Positions 8,076 to 17,909 are shown, counted from the stretch's first letter. The stretch is 47,730 nucleotides of DNA from Nonlabens dokdonensis (GCF_002162835.1 NZ_MAAX01000076.1:1-47730); one strand, 5' to 3'. Numbers and translations are program-made. The notes: generated from the letters alone by a model not told the origin.

Positions 8076-9407
8076 TTAAATCTTACCGTTAATCACTTGA
8101 AACAATGCGATGGACTTGCTGTCTGTCAAAGAAGCTACATAACCACAAACGTCTAGAATACGCTCATAAGTATTTGTTCCATTTAATTTCAATTCTTTAC
8201 AGGATCTTAATATCAACTGATCGTAAGAAGTAGCGCAATCATTAAGTTCATTAATACTTGCGGTTACTGCAGCGGCTAGGATATCTTGCAAGATTTTATA
8301 ACCAGCGATCTCTTTTTGAATCACTTCTTCATTTTGATATACCTTATTAACGGTAAGTTTTAAGATATCATCTATTTGAGCTTTATATTTAGACTTGTCT
8401 GTTAGCGCATGTTTGAAATTTCCAGCTAGTATCTCAGCTTCATGTTTCATAAATAGCTCCACACAGTCTGTGATGAGGTTGTTAATAGCTAATGATCTTA
8501 GATAAGAAAGTCGTTCTTGAGTGGTAGAAAGTTGGGTGTAAACTTCTGTCCTTATGGTATCTCTTACTAGATTAATTAATTGTTCTAACGCATGATCTTC
8601 ACTTATCCAGCCTAAATTGATACCGTCTTCAAAGTCAATGATGGTATAACAAATATCATCTGCAGCTTCTACAAGATAAGTAAGTGGATGACGGTAATGG
8701 GATTCTGGCGCATCGGTTTCATTTTCTAATCCTAATTCCTTTACGACGTCACTGAAGTGATCAAGGTCAGCTTGAAAAATTCCGTATTTCTTCTGTGAAA
8801 TATGTTTGGATGGTCTATACGGTAGCGACTCTTTAGGATATTTTATAAATGCGCCTAGAGTAGCATAAGACAGTCTTAATCCGCCAGATGTTCCAGGAGT
8901 ATCGAGATTTAATAATCGATATCCATTTGCATTTCCTTCGTAAGAAAGTAGGTCCTGTTGTTGCTTTCGCGAAAGCGTACTTATCATCTCAGCTCCTCGA
9001 TCAGTTTTAAAAAAACTACCTATAGCTTTTTCCCCACTATGACCGAAAGGTGGATTACCTATGTCGTGTGCTAATGCTGCCGCAGCAACTATAGCTCCAA
9101 AATCTTGCTGTTTGTAACCAGAGTCCACAAGCTCTGGATGCTTTTCTAATATCAGTTTACCGGCCATTCTTCCTAAAGAACGCCCTACAACGCTCACTTC
9201 AAGACTATGTGTGAGTCTTGTGTGTACAAATCCAGTCTGACTTAAAGGAATTACTTGAGTTTTATCTTGTAGTGATCTAAAATGTTGTGAAAAAATAACG
9301 CGATCATAATCTACTTCAAAGCCTAAACGCAACTCATCTTGCAACGCACGAGGTCTAGGCTTTGTGTCTCCATATCTTTTAAGTGAAAGTAGTTGCTGCC
9401 AGTTCAT
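8076..9407 (-). CDS. dgt: Deoxyguanosinetriphosphate triphosphohydrolase (HD domain)
   Basis: A 443-residue HD-superfamily dNTP triphosphohydrolase, cleaving dGTP (or other dNTPs) to the nucleoside and triphosphate. Metal ligands are visible: H67 (RLTHSLEV), H114-D115 (AALAHDIGNPPFGH) with H123 nearby, and the later AADDICYTIIDFEDG. The N-terminal DELRLGFEVDYDRVIFS.HFRSLQDKTQV is typical of the family. A palindrome copy inside gives TLSRKQQ, the third possible frame, just before the conserved YEGNANGYRLLN segment. It lies 53 bases upstream of the T9SS lipoprotein gene on the same strand; a functional link is not obvious. Confidence 0.92.
   Translation of the reverse strand: MNWQQLLSLKRYGDTKPRPRALQDELRLGFEVDYDRVIFSQHFRSLQDKTQVIPLSQTGFVHTRLTHSLEVSVVGRSLGRMAGKLILEKHPELVDSGYKQQDFGAIVAAAALAHDIGNPPFGHSGEKAIGSFFKTDRGAEMISTLSRKQQQDLLSYEGNANGYRLLNLDTPGTSGGLRLSYATLGAFIKYPKESLPYRPSKHISQKKYGIFQADLDHFSDVVKELGLENETDAPESHYRHPLTYLVEAADDICYTIIDFEDGINLGWISEDHALEQLINLVRDTIRTEVYTQLSTTQERLSYLRSLAINNLITDCVELFMKHEAEILAGNFKHALTDKSKYKAQIDDILKLTVNKVYQNEEVIQKEIAGYKILQDILAAAVTASINELNDCATSYDQLILRSCKELKLNGTNTYERILDVCGYVASLTDSKSIALFQVINGKI
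8963..8976. repeat. Iterated palindrome, copy 4 (in dgt, frame LSRK)
   Basis: GCTTTCGCGAAAGC, perfect 14-bp core. On the minus strand it is read as Leu-Ser-Arg-Lys, the only copy in the window in this frame. Confidence 0.95.
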
Positions 9408-9566
9408 TAAATATCAATTTTTGGTGCAAGATAAGAAGTAAAGTAAGGTTAAGACTAATGCTTTTTACTTTACTGTTTCTTAACAAAAGCTCTTTATTAG
9501 TTAATACTTGCATAACCTATGCAGGAGCGATTAGGTTGTTCTTTTGCAAAATATAATTTACATATA

Positions 9567-12299
9567 ATGAAAAAGTTCTTTTTTATTTTATTTTCTATCG
9601 TTTCCAGCTTTGCCATTGCTCAAAATGGTATTGTATCTGGTTTAATTGTAGACAAAGATTTTGATGATGAACCAGTTGCATTTGCCTCTGTCCAATTGAA
9701 GGGAACGACTCTTGGAGCGCAGTCTGATATGGATGGTAAGTTTTCAATAGTTGCACCAGTAGGTACTTACACATTAGTGGTGACTTTTGTAGGTATGCAA
9801 AAAGTAGAAGTTCCTAACGTTGAGGTTAAGCAAGGATTTACAACTACTATAAATGTTTCCATGACTGCCGAAGCTGCTGCCTTGACTGCAGTGGAAATTG
9901 TAGTAACTAAAAGTCGTGAGAGTGAAGAAGCTTTATTGCAAGAAAAAAAGAATGCAGTAACAATCAAGCAATCTATAGGTGCACAAGAACTTTCTAAAAA
10001 AGGAGTGAGTGATGCAGAAGGTGCTGTTACTAAAGTAAGTGGTGTTTCAAAACAAGCTGGTGTTAAAAATGTCTTTGTACGTGGATTAGGTGATCGCTAC
10101 AACTCTACATCTTTAAACGGCTTACCATTACCGTCTGATGATCCTGAATATAAAAATATCTCTCTAGATTTTTTTAGTAGCGATTTGATTGAGAGTGTGG
10201 ATATCAATAAGGTGTTTGTTTCAGAAATAACTGGTGATAATGCTGGAGCAAATATCAATATAGACTTAAAAGGATTATCTGGAAGAGAAGAGTTAGGTGT
10301 AGGTATTTCTACAGGCGCTAACTTACAAACGCTTAATTCTGAATTTAAAGGTATAGCAGGTGAAGGTTTTTTTGGTTTCAGTGATTCAGAGTTGCCTGTA
10401 AGTAACTTAAATGTTTACAGTTTTGATAATCAACTAGCACCTAGTTCAGAAAATAATCTTGTCAATCTAGGTCTTTCCATTAATGGAGGTAAGCGCATTG
10501 ATATAGGAGATAATTATTTAAATGTTTACGGTCTTCTGACATTTGATAATGGATACCGTTTTATTGAGGGGAACGTAAAAAACACTAACAGTGCAGGAAA
10601 TATATTTTTAGACCAGGACTTTGAAAAGTATAATTATGAAACTTCTCAAATAGGTCAGTTCAATTTAGATTACCGTTTTGGCAAAAATAATATTGAGTTG
10701 TTGACTATGTATATTCATAAGAATACACAAAGTTTTCAAGAGTACGATGGTATTGATAATCCTGAGCAGGAAGGAGATCAAGTATTTGTAAGAAGACAAC
10801 AAACTAATGACAACAACCTTTTTGTAACTCAGTTATTGACGCATTTTGAGATCAATGAGAAGATAGATCTTGACGTTAAAGGGTCCTTTAATGCTTTGAG
10901 AGGTAGTGAACCAGACCGTAGAAATTTTGAATACTTATTTAGAGATGGATTTTACTCTCCTAACATAGATTCTGGTGGTAATAACCAAAGATTCTTTAGT
11001 AAAGTTCAAGAGAATGACTACAATGCAAATGCGACATTAAAGTACAACTTGAATACAGATGAAGAAGATGAAAGACCTAATTACTTTACAGTAGGTGGCG
11101 ACTTAAGGTGGACGCACCACGTTTTTCAAGCGACCGTATTTAACCACACATTTGATACTCGTATAGCGGTAGATATTAATAATGTAGATGAATTATACAA
11201 TCAGCCATCATTAACGGCTGGAAACTTCAGACTAGAAACAGGTAGAGGTGCTGCCATAAATCCGCAAGCGTTCAATCCATTTTATTATATAGGTGATAAA
11301 GTAATATTTGCTGGACAAGGTAATTATGTAAAAGGATTTAATGACAAATTGTTACTTAACGTAGGAGTACGTTTTGAAAACGTAAGTCAAGATGTAGAGT
11401 ATGATACTAACATTGCAAATAGTGCTACAAATGGTCCTTCAGAGATTAATGAAAGTCTGTTTTTACCTAGTCTAGGATTAAAGTACTCTTTAAATGATGA
11501 TAATATCGTAAGAGTAGGAGCGAGTAAGACGTATATCATGCCTAGGTTTAAAGAAATAGCTCCATTTAGATATGCAAATCCTGGAGGAACAGCAACCCAA
11601 GGTAATCCTAATTTACAAATTTCAAATGTGATTAACTTAGATGTAGCTTACGAGTATTATCCAAGTAAAGGAGAGATCATTTCTTTATCTGGTTTTTATA
11701 AAAACATTCAAGACCCAATTGCACGAACTGAAATTCCTAGTGGAGGAAATACGCTCACGTACCTTAATGTAGGAGATCAAGCAACAGTTTTAGGAGCAGA
11801 GTTTGAGTTGAGAAAGGATTTATTCAGTTCAGAATTACCTGAAGCAGGTTTTGATATGAATCGTGAAACAGTATTTGGTTTAGGTTTTAACGCCTCTTAC
11901 ATCTATAGTAAGCAAGAACTTAATGATCCTCTCGCACAGTTTACAGAAGAAAGTACACAACTTCAAGGAGCTGCGCCACTTTTAGTAAATTTTGATTTGA
12001 ACTTAAATACGTTTATAAACAAGAGTAATATCAATACGGCAGTCGTTTTTAACTACTTCACTGAGCGTGTATTCTCTGTAGGAACTAGAGGATTTGAAAA
12101 TATTAAAGAAATAGGAGTTCCTACTCTAGACCTAGTAAGTTCTGTAGGAATAGGAGAAAATGGTAAACTATCACTTAAAGCTAGAAACTTATTGAATCCT
12201 GAATACAGATTAGAACGAGAAGGAGATTCTGGTAACATTGAGTTAAGTAATTATAAACGTGGACTTGATGTAAGCTTAGGATACAGTTACAAGTTTTAA
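9567..12299 (+). CDS. TonB-dependent outer-membrane receptor
   Basis: A 910-residue receptor. The ATG at 9567 is chosen because it gives a clean signal peptide (MKKFFFILFSIVSSFAIAQ, cleavage after IAQ); an in-frame ATG 48 bases upstream would bury it. After cleavage come a carboxypeptidase-regulatory-like beta-sandwich (about 20-105, SGLIVDKDFDDEPVAFASVQLKG), a plug domain (about 125-235, with VFVRGLGDRYNSTSLNGLPLPSDDP), then a 22-strand-type barrel ending in LKARNLLNPEYR...LGYSYKF with the terminal Phe typical of outer-membrane proteins. It is not a SusC (no SusD partner, shorter). The RGLGDRY plug type is, as I recall, found next to beta-helix lipoproteins, as here. The ligand is unknown; the phosphate transporter two genes downstream suggests, weakly, a phosphorus compound. 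Confidence 0.92.
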   Translation: MKKFFFILFSIVSSFAIAQNGIVSGLIVDKDFDDEPVAFASVQLKGTTLGAQSDMDGKFSIVAPVGTYTLVVTFVGMQKVEVPNVEVKQGFTTTINVSMTAEAAALTAVEIVVTKSRESEEALLQEKKNAVTIKQSIGAQELSKKGVSDAEGAVTKVSGVSKQAGVKNVFVRGLGDRYNSTSLNGLPLPSDDPEYKNISLDFFSSDLIESVDINKVFVSEITGDNAGANINIDLKGLSGREELGVGISTGANLQTLNSEFKGIAGEGFFGFSDSELPVSNLNVYSFDNQLAPSSENNLVNLGLSINGGKRIDIGDNYLNVYGLLTFDNGYRFIEGNVKNTNSAGNIFLDQDFEKYNYETSQIGQFNLDYRFGKNNIELLTMYIHKNTQSFQEYDGIDNPEQEGDQVFVRRQQTNDNNLFVTQLLTHFEINEKIDLDVKGSFNALRGSEPDRRNFEYLFRDGFYSPNIDSGGNNQRFFSKVQENDYNANATLKYNLNTDEEDERPNYFTVGGDLRWTHHVFQATVFNHTFDTRIAVDINNVDELYNQPSLTAGNFRLETGRGAAINPQAFNPFYYIGDKVIFAGQGNYVKGFNDKLLLNVGVRFENVSQDVEYDTNIANSATNGPSEINESLFLPSLGLKYSLNDDNIVRVGASKTYIMPRFKEIAPFRYANPGGTATQGNPNLQISNVINLDVAYEYYPSKGEIISLSGFYKNIQDPIARTEIPSGGNTLTYLNVGDQATVLGAEFELRKDLFSSELPEAGFDMNRETVFGLGFNASYIYSKQELNDPLAQFTEESTQLQGAAPLLVNFDLNLNTFINKSNINTAVVFNYFTERVFSVGTRGFENIKEIGVPTLDLVSSVGIGENGKLSLKARNLLNPEYRLEREGDSGNIELSNYKRGLDVSLGYSYKF

Positions 12300-12326
12300 A
12301 GGTTTCGTAATGATTACATAACCTTA

Positions 12327-12342
12327 ATCGTAAAATTACGAT
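12327..12342. repeat. Inverted repeat between receptor and beta-helix lipoprotein genes
   Basis: ATCGTAA-AA-TTACGAT, 7-bp perfect arms with a 2-base centre, 28 bases after the receptor stop. No T tract follows, so it is more likely an operator or an mRNA-processing/stabilising hairpin than a terminator. Located 45 bases before the next start. Confidence 0.45.
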
Positions 12343-12386
12343 GTTAATTTGCAGTGTCAACATAAAACTAAAAAAGACTTTCTAAA

Positions 12387-13532
12387 ATGAAAAAATCAAT
12401 CTTAACTTTTATTGCAGCAGTAGCAATTGCAATCACATCTTGTGAAACAGATGATATCACTATAGTAGGTGGTGGAACTGACGATTCTTTAAATCTAGCT
12501 GGTAACATCACAGCAAATAGAACTCTTACAGCAGGTAATGCTTATGTTCTTAATGGTCCTATGTTTATTAAAGATGGTGTTACATTAACCATTGAAGCTG
12601 GAACCACTATCACAGCACAAGCCGGAGGAACTGATGTGTACCTTCTTGTAGAGCGCGGTGGACGCATTATTGCAGATGGTACTGCTACAGCGCCTATACG
12701 TTTCACAAGTTCTTCTCGAGTACCAGCTGCTTGGGGTGGAGTGATCATTAACGGTAATGCTTTTATTTCTGGACAAAATCCACAAGGTCAAAATGAGGCA
12801 GGAACCGAAGTTAATGCTGGGATTTTATTTGGAGGTAACAACGATACTGAAGATTCAGGAATCTTAGATCACGTAATTATTGAATATACAGGAGCACGTA
12901 TCGATGGTAGTGCAGAGCATAATGGGCTTACCTTAAACGGTGTAGGTTCTGGAACTACACTTTCTAACATCTGGATTGCAAATGGCGACGATGATGCGAT
13001 TGAATTCTTCGGTGGATCAGTAAACGCAACAAACATCTTTGTTTTAAATGCAAAAGATGATATGTTTGATTTCACTCAAGGTTACAGAGGTACTTGTACA
13101 AATTTATATGGTGTACGTGAACCAGGTTATACAGCTGTAACTTCTGACCCAAGAGGTATTGAAGCAGACGGTAACTTAGATGGAAACTCTCCTTCAGATA
13201 ACACTCAGTCAGATTTTACTGTTAATGATTTAACTATCGTTAATTCTGGAAATAACGTTGAATTCTCTGATCTTATCAAAGTGCGTCGTGGTGCAACAGC
13301 TACAATTAACAATGCTCTAGCAGGAACTTTTGGAACTGCAACAGCATTAGACTTCATTGATCTTGAAGATTCAAGAGGTAATGCTACTGCAGCTACAGTT
13401 GTAAACGCTACGGCAAACGGTACTGCAGATGGTGCTGACGTTAAAAATGGACCTAATGCTACTGTTAGTGTTACTACAGCAAACACTGGTGCAGATGCTT
13501 CTGCATTCAATTGGACTGGTTATAGTTTCTAG
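12387..13532 (+). CDS. Right-handed beta-helix surface lipoprotein
   Basis: A 381-residue predicted lipoprotein (lipobox at Cys19, IAITSC-ETDD). The mature part is a parallel beta-helix: repeated GTTI/GGRIIADGT/GVIINGNAFI turns, HVIIEYTGARIDGSAEHNGLTLNGVG and WIANGDDDAIEFFGGSVNATNIFV ladders. The Asn-rich, Ala/Thr-rich C-terminus lacks a T9SS domain. No enzyme signature was seen. It follows the TonB-dependent receptor by 87 bases and is closed by a strong terminator, so the two make a receptor/lipoprotein unit reminiscent of SusC/SusD in layout but with unrelated folds in the second partner. A surface ligand-capture role is an inference. It might be annotated elsewhere as a multidrug transporter, which its sequence does not support. 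Confidence 0.82.
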   Translation: MKKSILTFIAAVAIAITSCETDDITIVGGGTDDSLNLAGNITANRTLTAGNAYVLNGPMFIKDGVTLTIEAGTTITAQAGGTDVYLLVERGGRIIADGTATAPIRFTSSSRVPAAWGGVIINGNAFISGQNPQGQNEAGTEVNAGILFGGNNDTEDSGILDHVIIEYTGARIDGSAEHNGLTLNGVGSGTTLSNIWIANGDDDAIEFFGGSVNATNIFVLNAKDDMFDFTQGYRGTCTNLYGVREPGYTAVTSDPRGIEADGNLDGNSPSDNTQSDFTVNDLTIVNSGNNVEFSDLIKVRRGATATINNALAGTFGTATALDFIDLEDSRGNATAATVVNATANGTADGADVKNGPNATVSVTTANTGADASAFNWTGYSF

Positions 13533-13553
13533 TATTTATAAACTCAATATTCT

Positions 13554-13583
13554 AAAAAGACCACTCGCACGAGTGGTCTTTTT
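13554..13583 (+). terminator. Strong intrinsic terminator after the receptor/lipoprotein pair
   Basis: Stem AAAAAGACCACTCG / CGAGTGGTCTTTTT, 14-bp perfect arms around a CA centre, followed by further T residues. It starts 21 bases after the lipoprotein stop. Confidence 0.95.
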
Positions 13584-13607
13584 TTGTTTAAAAGGGTTGT
13601 AATTATT

Positions 13608-13625
13608 CCGCTTTCGCGAAAGCGG
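13608..13625. repeat. Iterated palindrome, copy 5 (18-bp form, intergenic)
   Basis: CCGCTTTCGCGAAAGCGG, perfect over 18 bp, in the spacer between the terminator and the PiT gene. Confidence 0.95.
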
Positions 13626-13704
13626 TAACCTCATTCATAACAGTAGCGTAACATTTAATCTATCGATATAGCCGATTTTTGCAGACTGAATAAAAACTAA
13701 GTAA

Positions 13705-15963
13705 ATGTCTGATATTTATATATACATGCTTATTATTCTTGCTGGTCTAGCCATTACGGACTTAGTAGTAGGAGTGAGCAATGATGCAGTGAATTTCTTA
13801 AATAGTGCTATAGGTTCTAAAGCGATAAGTTTTAAGACTATTATGATTATTGCGAGTATAGGTATTGCCTTTGGAGCAATATCTTCCAGCGGTATGATGG
13901 AAGTCGCGCGTAAAGGGATTTTCAATCCTGGGGAATTTTTCTTTGATGAGGTCATGATCATCTTTATGGCGGTAATGATTACTGATATTTTACTACTAGA
14001 TTTCTTTAATAGCTTAGGTTTACCTACTTCTACAACGGTTTCTATAGTCTTTGAGTTGTTAGGTGCAGCGGTATGTATGTCTGTTATCAAGATCAATCAA
14101 AATGACGGTGACACCATTTTAAATTTAGGTAAATACATCGCAACAGACACTGCGATTGATATCATACTAGGTATTTTACTCTCAGTCGTCGTGGCATTTA
14201 TTATAGGTGGACTAGTGCAGTTCTTCTCGAGGTTGTTATTAACGTTTGACTTTAGAAATAGGCCTAATTATCTCGCTGCCTTATTCGGCGGTTTTTCTTT
14301 AACTAGTTTGTTCTACTTTATCATTTTTAAAGGTCTTAAAGGAGCTGATCTAGGTTTTGTGACAGAGTTTCTTACTTCAACTGATGTCTATACATTTATA
14401 GGTGTTTCTTTTATCTTCTGGAGTATCATCAGTTTTATATATGTTTTTGCTTTAAAGCTAGATATTTATAAGCTCATTATTATTTTAGGAACTTTCGGTC
14501 TAGCAATGGCTTTTGCAGGAAATGATCTAGTGAATTTTATAGGAGTTCCTATAGGTGCTTATCAAGCATGGGAATTTGCAGAAGGTACAGGTCTTAAAGC
14601 TAGTGAGATTAACATGTCATTTTTAGGAGAGAAATTACCTTCTAATAAATGGTTGCTCGTTGCTGCAGGATTGATCATGGTGGCAACCTTATGGTTTTCT
14701 TCTAAAGCACAAGCTGTTGTAAAAACCTCTGTAGATCTTGCAAGACAAGACTCAGGAACAGAGCGTTTTCAATCTAATTTTCTTTCTAGATTATTAGTAC
14801 GTTATTCTTTACTAGCTGCAGAAGGAATAGAGCGTATTGTACCGGAAAGAACGGCAAATTACATAAGCTCTAGATTTGAAAAAGCACCAGCTCCAGCAAT
14901 AGTACCTAAGCATGCAGATAAGCCTGCATTTGATTACGTAAGAGCATCAGTAAATCTTATGGTTGCCAGTATATTAATTTCTGTAGCTACTTCTTACAAG
15001 CTGCCACTTTCTACGACTTACGTTACTTTCATGGTAGCAATGGGAACCTCGTTAGCAGATAAGGCTTGGGGAACAGAAAGTGCCGTTTATAGAATTGCAG
15101 GTGTATTAAATGTAATAGGCGGATGGTTCTTCACGGCTTTCAGTGCTTTTACTGCGGCAGCCTTATTTGCTTACATCATTTACATAGGTGGTATGTATGC
15201 TGTTGTAGGTCTAGTAGTACTAGCTGTGCTATTATTGATACGTAGTTTTATAGGCCATAAAAAATCTCAGAAAAAACAAGAAGAGACAGAAGAACTTAAA
15301 AAAGCAGAAAGTAAAACCATACAAGGAATCATTAATGAAAGCTCTGATAATGTGGCGACTGTTTTTAAACGTTCTAAGCGCATCTATAAAAACACTTTAG
15401 ACGGTTTAATTGCGCAAGATCTTACCATATTAAAAACGTCAAAACGAGAAAGTAAAAAGTTATCTAGTGAGATAGATGTTCTAAGGGACAACATTTACTT
15501 CTTCATTAAAAATTTAGACGAGAAAAACCTAGGAGCTAGTAAGTTTTATATCGAGGTGCTAGGAAATCTTCAGGACATATCTCAATCGCTAGATTATATT
15601 TCAAAGTCGAGCAATAAACACATCAGCAATAACCATAAGAGTTTGAAGTTTACTCAAATCAAGGATTTGAAGGAGATCATCTTACGTATTCATGAGATAT
15701 TTGATGATGCGCAGGAAATTTTTACTACCAAAGATTTTTCTAGTTTAGAGACTATAATTTTAGAAAAAAGAGAATTGATAACTCTAGTGAACGAGAAGAT
15801 TGATAAGCAAGTGAAACGTACTAAAGACGATGAAGAATCGCCTAAAAATACAACTCTTTACTTCAGTCTATTATTAGAAACTAGAGATTTAATGAATCAA
15901 ACTATTCAGATAGTGGAGCAGTATTATCGTGAGTTTGATGCTTCTGATAGAAATTTGATGTAA
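13705..15963 (+). CDS. PiT-family inorganic phosphate transporter with PhoU-like tail
   Basis: A 752-residue inner-membrane low-affinity phosphate symporter. The two inverted PiT repeats are visible: first GVSNDAVNFLNSAIGSKA and GLPTSTTVSIVFELLGA, second GNDLVNFIGVPIGAYQAW and LPLSTTYVTFMVAMGTSLADKAWG. About 10-12 membrane segments cover residues 1-510. A cytoplasmic helical extension (about 515-752, KKSQKKQEETEELKKAES then amphipathic helices) looks like a fused PhoU-like regulatory domain, common in Bacteroidota PiT proteins; ordinary PiT proteins lack it and have a separate pit accessory gene. It starts 80 bases after a palindrome copy and is transcribed apart from the upstream pair, given the strong terminator. 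Confidence 0.9.
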   Translation: MSDIYIYMLIILAGLAITDLVVGVSNDAVNFLNSAIGSKAISFKTIMIIASIGIAFGAISSSGMMEVARKGIFNPGEFFFDEVMIIFMAVMITDILLLDFFNSLGLPTSTTVSIVFELLGAAVCMSVIKINQNDGDTILNLGKYIATDTAIDIILGILLSVVVAFIIGGLVQFFSRLLLTFDFRNRPNYLAALFGGFSLTSLFYFIIFKGLKGADLGFVTEFLTSTDVYTFIGVSFIFWSIISFIYVFALKLDIYKLIIILGTFGLAMAFAGNDLVNFIGVPIGAYQAWEFAEGTGLKASEINMSFLGEKLPSNKWLLVAAGLIMVATLWFSSKAQAVVKTSVDLARQDSGTERFQSNFLSRLLVRYSLLAAEGIERIVPERTANYISSRFEKAPAPAIVPKHADKPAFDYVRASVNLMVASILISVATSYKLPLSTTYVTFMVAMGTSLADKAWGTESAVYRIAGVLNVIGGWFFTAFSAFTAAALFAYIIYIGGMYAVVGLVVLAVLLLIRSFIGHKKSQKKQEETEELKKAESKTIQGIINESSDNVATVFKRSKRIYKNTLDGLIAQDLTILKTSKRESKKLSSEIDVLRDNIYFFIKNLDEKNLGASKFYIEVLGNLQDISQSLDYISKSSNKHISNNHKSLKFTQIKDLKEIILRIHEIFDDAQEIFTTKDFSSLETIILEKRELITLVNEKIDKQVKRTKDDEESPKNTTLYFSLLLETRDLMNQTIQIVEQYYREFDASDRNLM

Positions 15964-15984
15964 TAAAAAGTTGGTGTTGATCTT

Positions 15985-15998
15985 GCTTTCGCGAAAGC
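15985..15998. repeat. Iterated palindrome, copy 6 (intergenic)
   Basis: GCTTTCGCGAAAGC, perfect 14-bp core, 22 bases after the PiT stop codon. Confidence 0.95.
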
Positions 15999-16110
15999 GG
16001 AACTTGCATTCAAAATGCTGAAAATAGTTTTATTATTGAGTTCACCTACTATAATGAATCATTCTATCGTAACTAGAATGCTTTAAAGCTATTTAGTGAT
16101 CATGACATAA

Positions 16111-16145
16111 AAAAACCTTGAACAAGTCGCTTGATCAAGGTTTTT
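16111..16145. terminator. Bidirectional terminator between PiT and aceA
   Basis: Arms AAAAACCTTGAACAAG and CTTGATCAAGGTTTTT pair with one mismatch around a TCG loop, with A and T tracts on both sides, so it can serve the convergent PiT (plus) and aceA (minus) transcripts. Confidence 0.9.
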
Positions 16146-16204
16146 AGATTTACCACAATTAATTATTTAATTATAGAACCGTACAGAGTTTGTAAAAACT
16201 TCAT

Positions 16205-17833
16205 TTAAGCAACTACAACTAATTTTTTAGTAGGTTTTACCGTTGTTTTTAATTCAAACTGATTTGAAGTGTTTTTCTCACCACCAGCTTTTAAGGCTTT
16301 TTCACCAGCAAAGAATGATTTATGATCGTCTCCTAAATCAGATCCAGCCATACGCTGATGCTTAACACAAGAAACGCTTTTTCTGATTTCTTGACGTTGT
16401 ACTCCTTTCACATAGGCTAACATTCCAGATTCACCGAAATAGCCCTCGGTTAAGTCATTCATGTTCAGTGCTGTAGTGTGATAAGTAGGTAACGTGATTA
16501 AATGGTGAAATATTCCTGCCTCACGTGCGCTATCCATTTGAAAAGTTCTTATACGTTCATCTGCTATTTTACATAAGGTTGTACCATCGTACAGAGCATT
16601 CATCAAGTCTGCAGGATCATAGAGACTCACATCTTGATCGCTTGCTAGCATTTCTTGGTAAGCTTGCTTACGGAAATTAAGTGTCCAGTTAAATGATGGA
16701 GAATTATTATATACAAGCTTTGCATTAGGGACTACTTTCTTAATGCGATTAACCATGTGTGCTATTTGTTTTACATCTGGAGTAGGTGTCTCAATCCATA
16801 ACAAATCAGCACCGTTTTGTAAACTGGTGATACAGTCTAGAACTACTCTATCAATGTTGGAATTTTTCTTGAATCTATAAAGACCATTAGGTAGTCGGAT
16901 AGGTCTTACTAATTTCCCATTTCTTTTTAACAAAATGTCGTCTTCGCGTACGTCTTCAATGGCAATTTCTTCTGCATCAACAAAAGCTAAATATTGAGAA
17001 GCCAGATCTCCAGGCTCTTGTGATACAGGAAGCTTTTGTGTTAATCCAGCACCTTCACTATCCGTACGAGCAACGATAACACCATTATCTACACCTAATT
17101 CTAAAAAGGCATAACGAATGGCATTAATTTTTGCAATAAAGTCTTCGTGCGGTACGGTAACTTTACCATCTTGATGGCCACATTGCTTTGCATCGCTTAC
17201 TTGATTTTCTATCTGGATGGCACAAGCTCCTGCTTGTATCATTTTTTTTGCTAATAAATAAGTAGCCTCTTCATTTCCAAAACCAGCATCAATATCTGCT
17301 ATTATAGGTACAACATGTGTTTCAAAATTATCTATTTGCGATTGCACATCTTCACCATTTTCAAGACGTCTAAATAGGTCATTTAACTCAATTGCATCTG
17401 CCTGTCGTAGAAAGTCATAAATTTCAACAATTAAGTTTGCTACAGCTGTTTTTTCATGCATAGACTGATCAGGTAATGGACCAAACTCAGAACGTAATGC
17501 AGCTACCATCCATCCAGAAAGGTAAAGGTATTTTTTGCTCGTAGTACCGTGATGCTTCTTTACAGAAATCATTTTTTGTTGCGCTACAAAACCGTGCCAG
17601 CAACCCAAAGATTGTGTGTAATTAGAAGCGTCTGCATCATAAGCAGCCATATCTTCACGCATGATTCCAGCGGTATATTTTGCAATTTCAAGTCCCGTTT
17701 TAAAACGATTTTGTGCCATCATGCGCGCAGCATTTTGTGGGTTGATAGCGTTCCAGGTCGTACCATATTTTTCTTTTAGGTCTTTTACCGTTTGTAGTGC
17801 TGAATAGTAGTTAGATTGTGTTATAGTTTCCAT
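16205..17833 (-). CDS. aceA: Isocitrate lyase
   Basis: A 542-residue isocitrate lyase, splitting isocitrate to glyoxylate and succinate, the first glyoxylate-shunt step, needed for growth on acetate or fatty acids. The catalytic segment is K216-Q-C218-G-H (QVSDAKQCGHQDGKVTVPHE), the variant of the KKCGH signature used by the longer isocitrate lyase subfamily of about 530 residues (Pseudomonas aeruginosa type). Other family marks: PIIADIDAGFGN, VIVARTDSEGAG, ADLLWIETPTP, YNNSPSFNW and the C-terminal KHQRMAGSDLGDDH. It lies 76 bases downstream of aceB on the same strand, so the pair is very probably one operon. Confidence 0.96.
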   Translation of the reverse strand: METITQSNYYSALQTVKDLKEKYGTTWNAINPQNAARMMAQNRFKTGLEIAKYTAGIMREDMAAYDADASNYTQSLGCWHGFVAQQKMISVKKHHGTTSKKYLYLSGWMVAALRSEFGPLPDQSMHEKTAVANLIVEIYDFLRQADAIELNDLFRRLENGEDVQSQIDNFETHVVPIIADIDAGFGNEEATYLLAKKMIQAGACAIQIENQVSDAKQCGHQDGKVTVPHEDFIAKINAIRYAFLELGVDNGVIVARTDSEGAGLTQKLPVSQEPGDLASQYLAFVDAEEIAIEDVREDDILLKRNGKLVRPIRLPNGLYRFKKNSNIDRVVLDCITSLQNGADLLWIETPTPDVKQIAHMVNRIKKVVPNAKLVYNNSPSFNWTLNFRKQAYQEMLASDQDVSLYDPADLMNALYDGTTLCKIADERIRTFQMDSAREAGIFHHLITLPTYHTTALNMNDLTEGYFGESGMLAYVKGVQRQEIRKSVSCVKHQRMAGSDLGDDHKSFFAGEKALKAGGEKNTSNQFELKTTVKPTKKLVVVA

Positions 17834-17878
17834 GATTAGTAATTGATTATTAAGATTATTTATTTTTATAGTTATTTC

Positions 17879-17908
17879 AAAACCAATATTGATTTAGAAG
17901 TTGGTTTT
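17879..17908. repeat. Inverted repeat in the aceB-aceA spacer
   Basis: AAAACCAA (17879-17886) and TTGGTTTT (17901-17908), 8-bp arms with a 14-base loop, beginning 1 base after the aceB stop on the minus strand. No T tract follows in the direction of transcription; it could be an mRNA-stability or weak attenuating hairpin. Confidence 0.45.
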
Positions 17909-17909
17909 A

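Noticed and set aside
12542-13510. Several antisense open frames inside the beta-helix lipoprotein gene
   Set aside because: The repeated Gly/Asn/Thr codons of a beta-helix gene leave long open frames on the other strand; none has a signal, a start context or a recognisable family.
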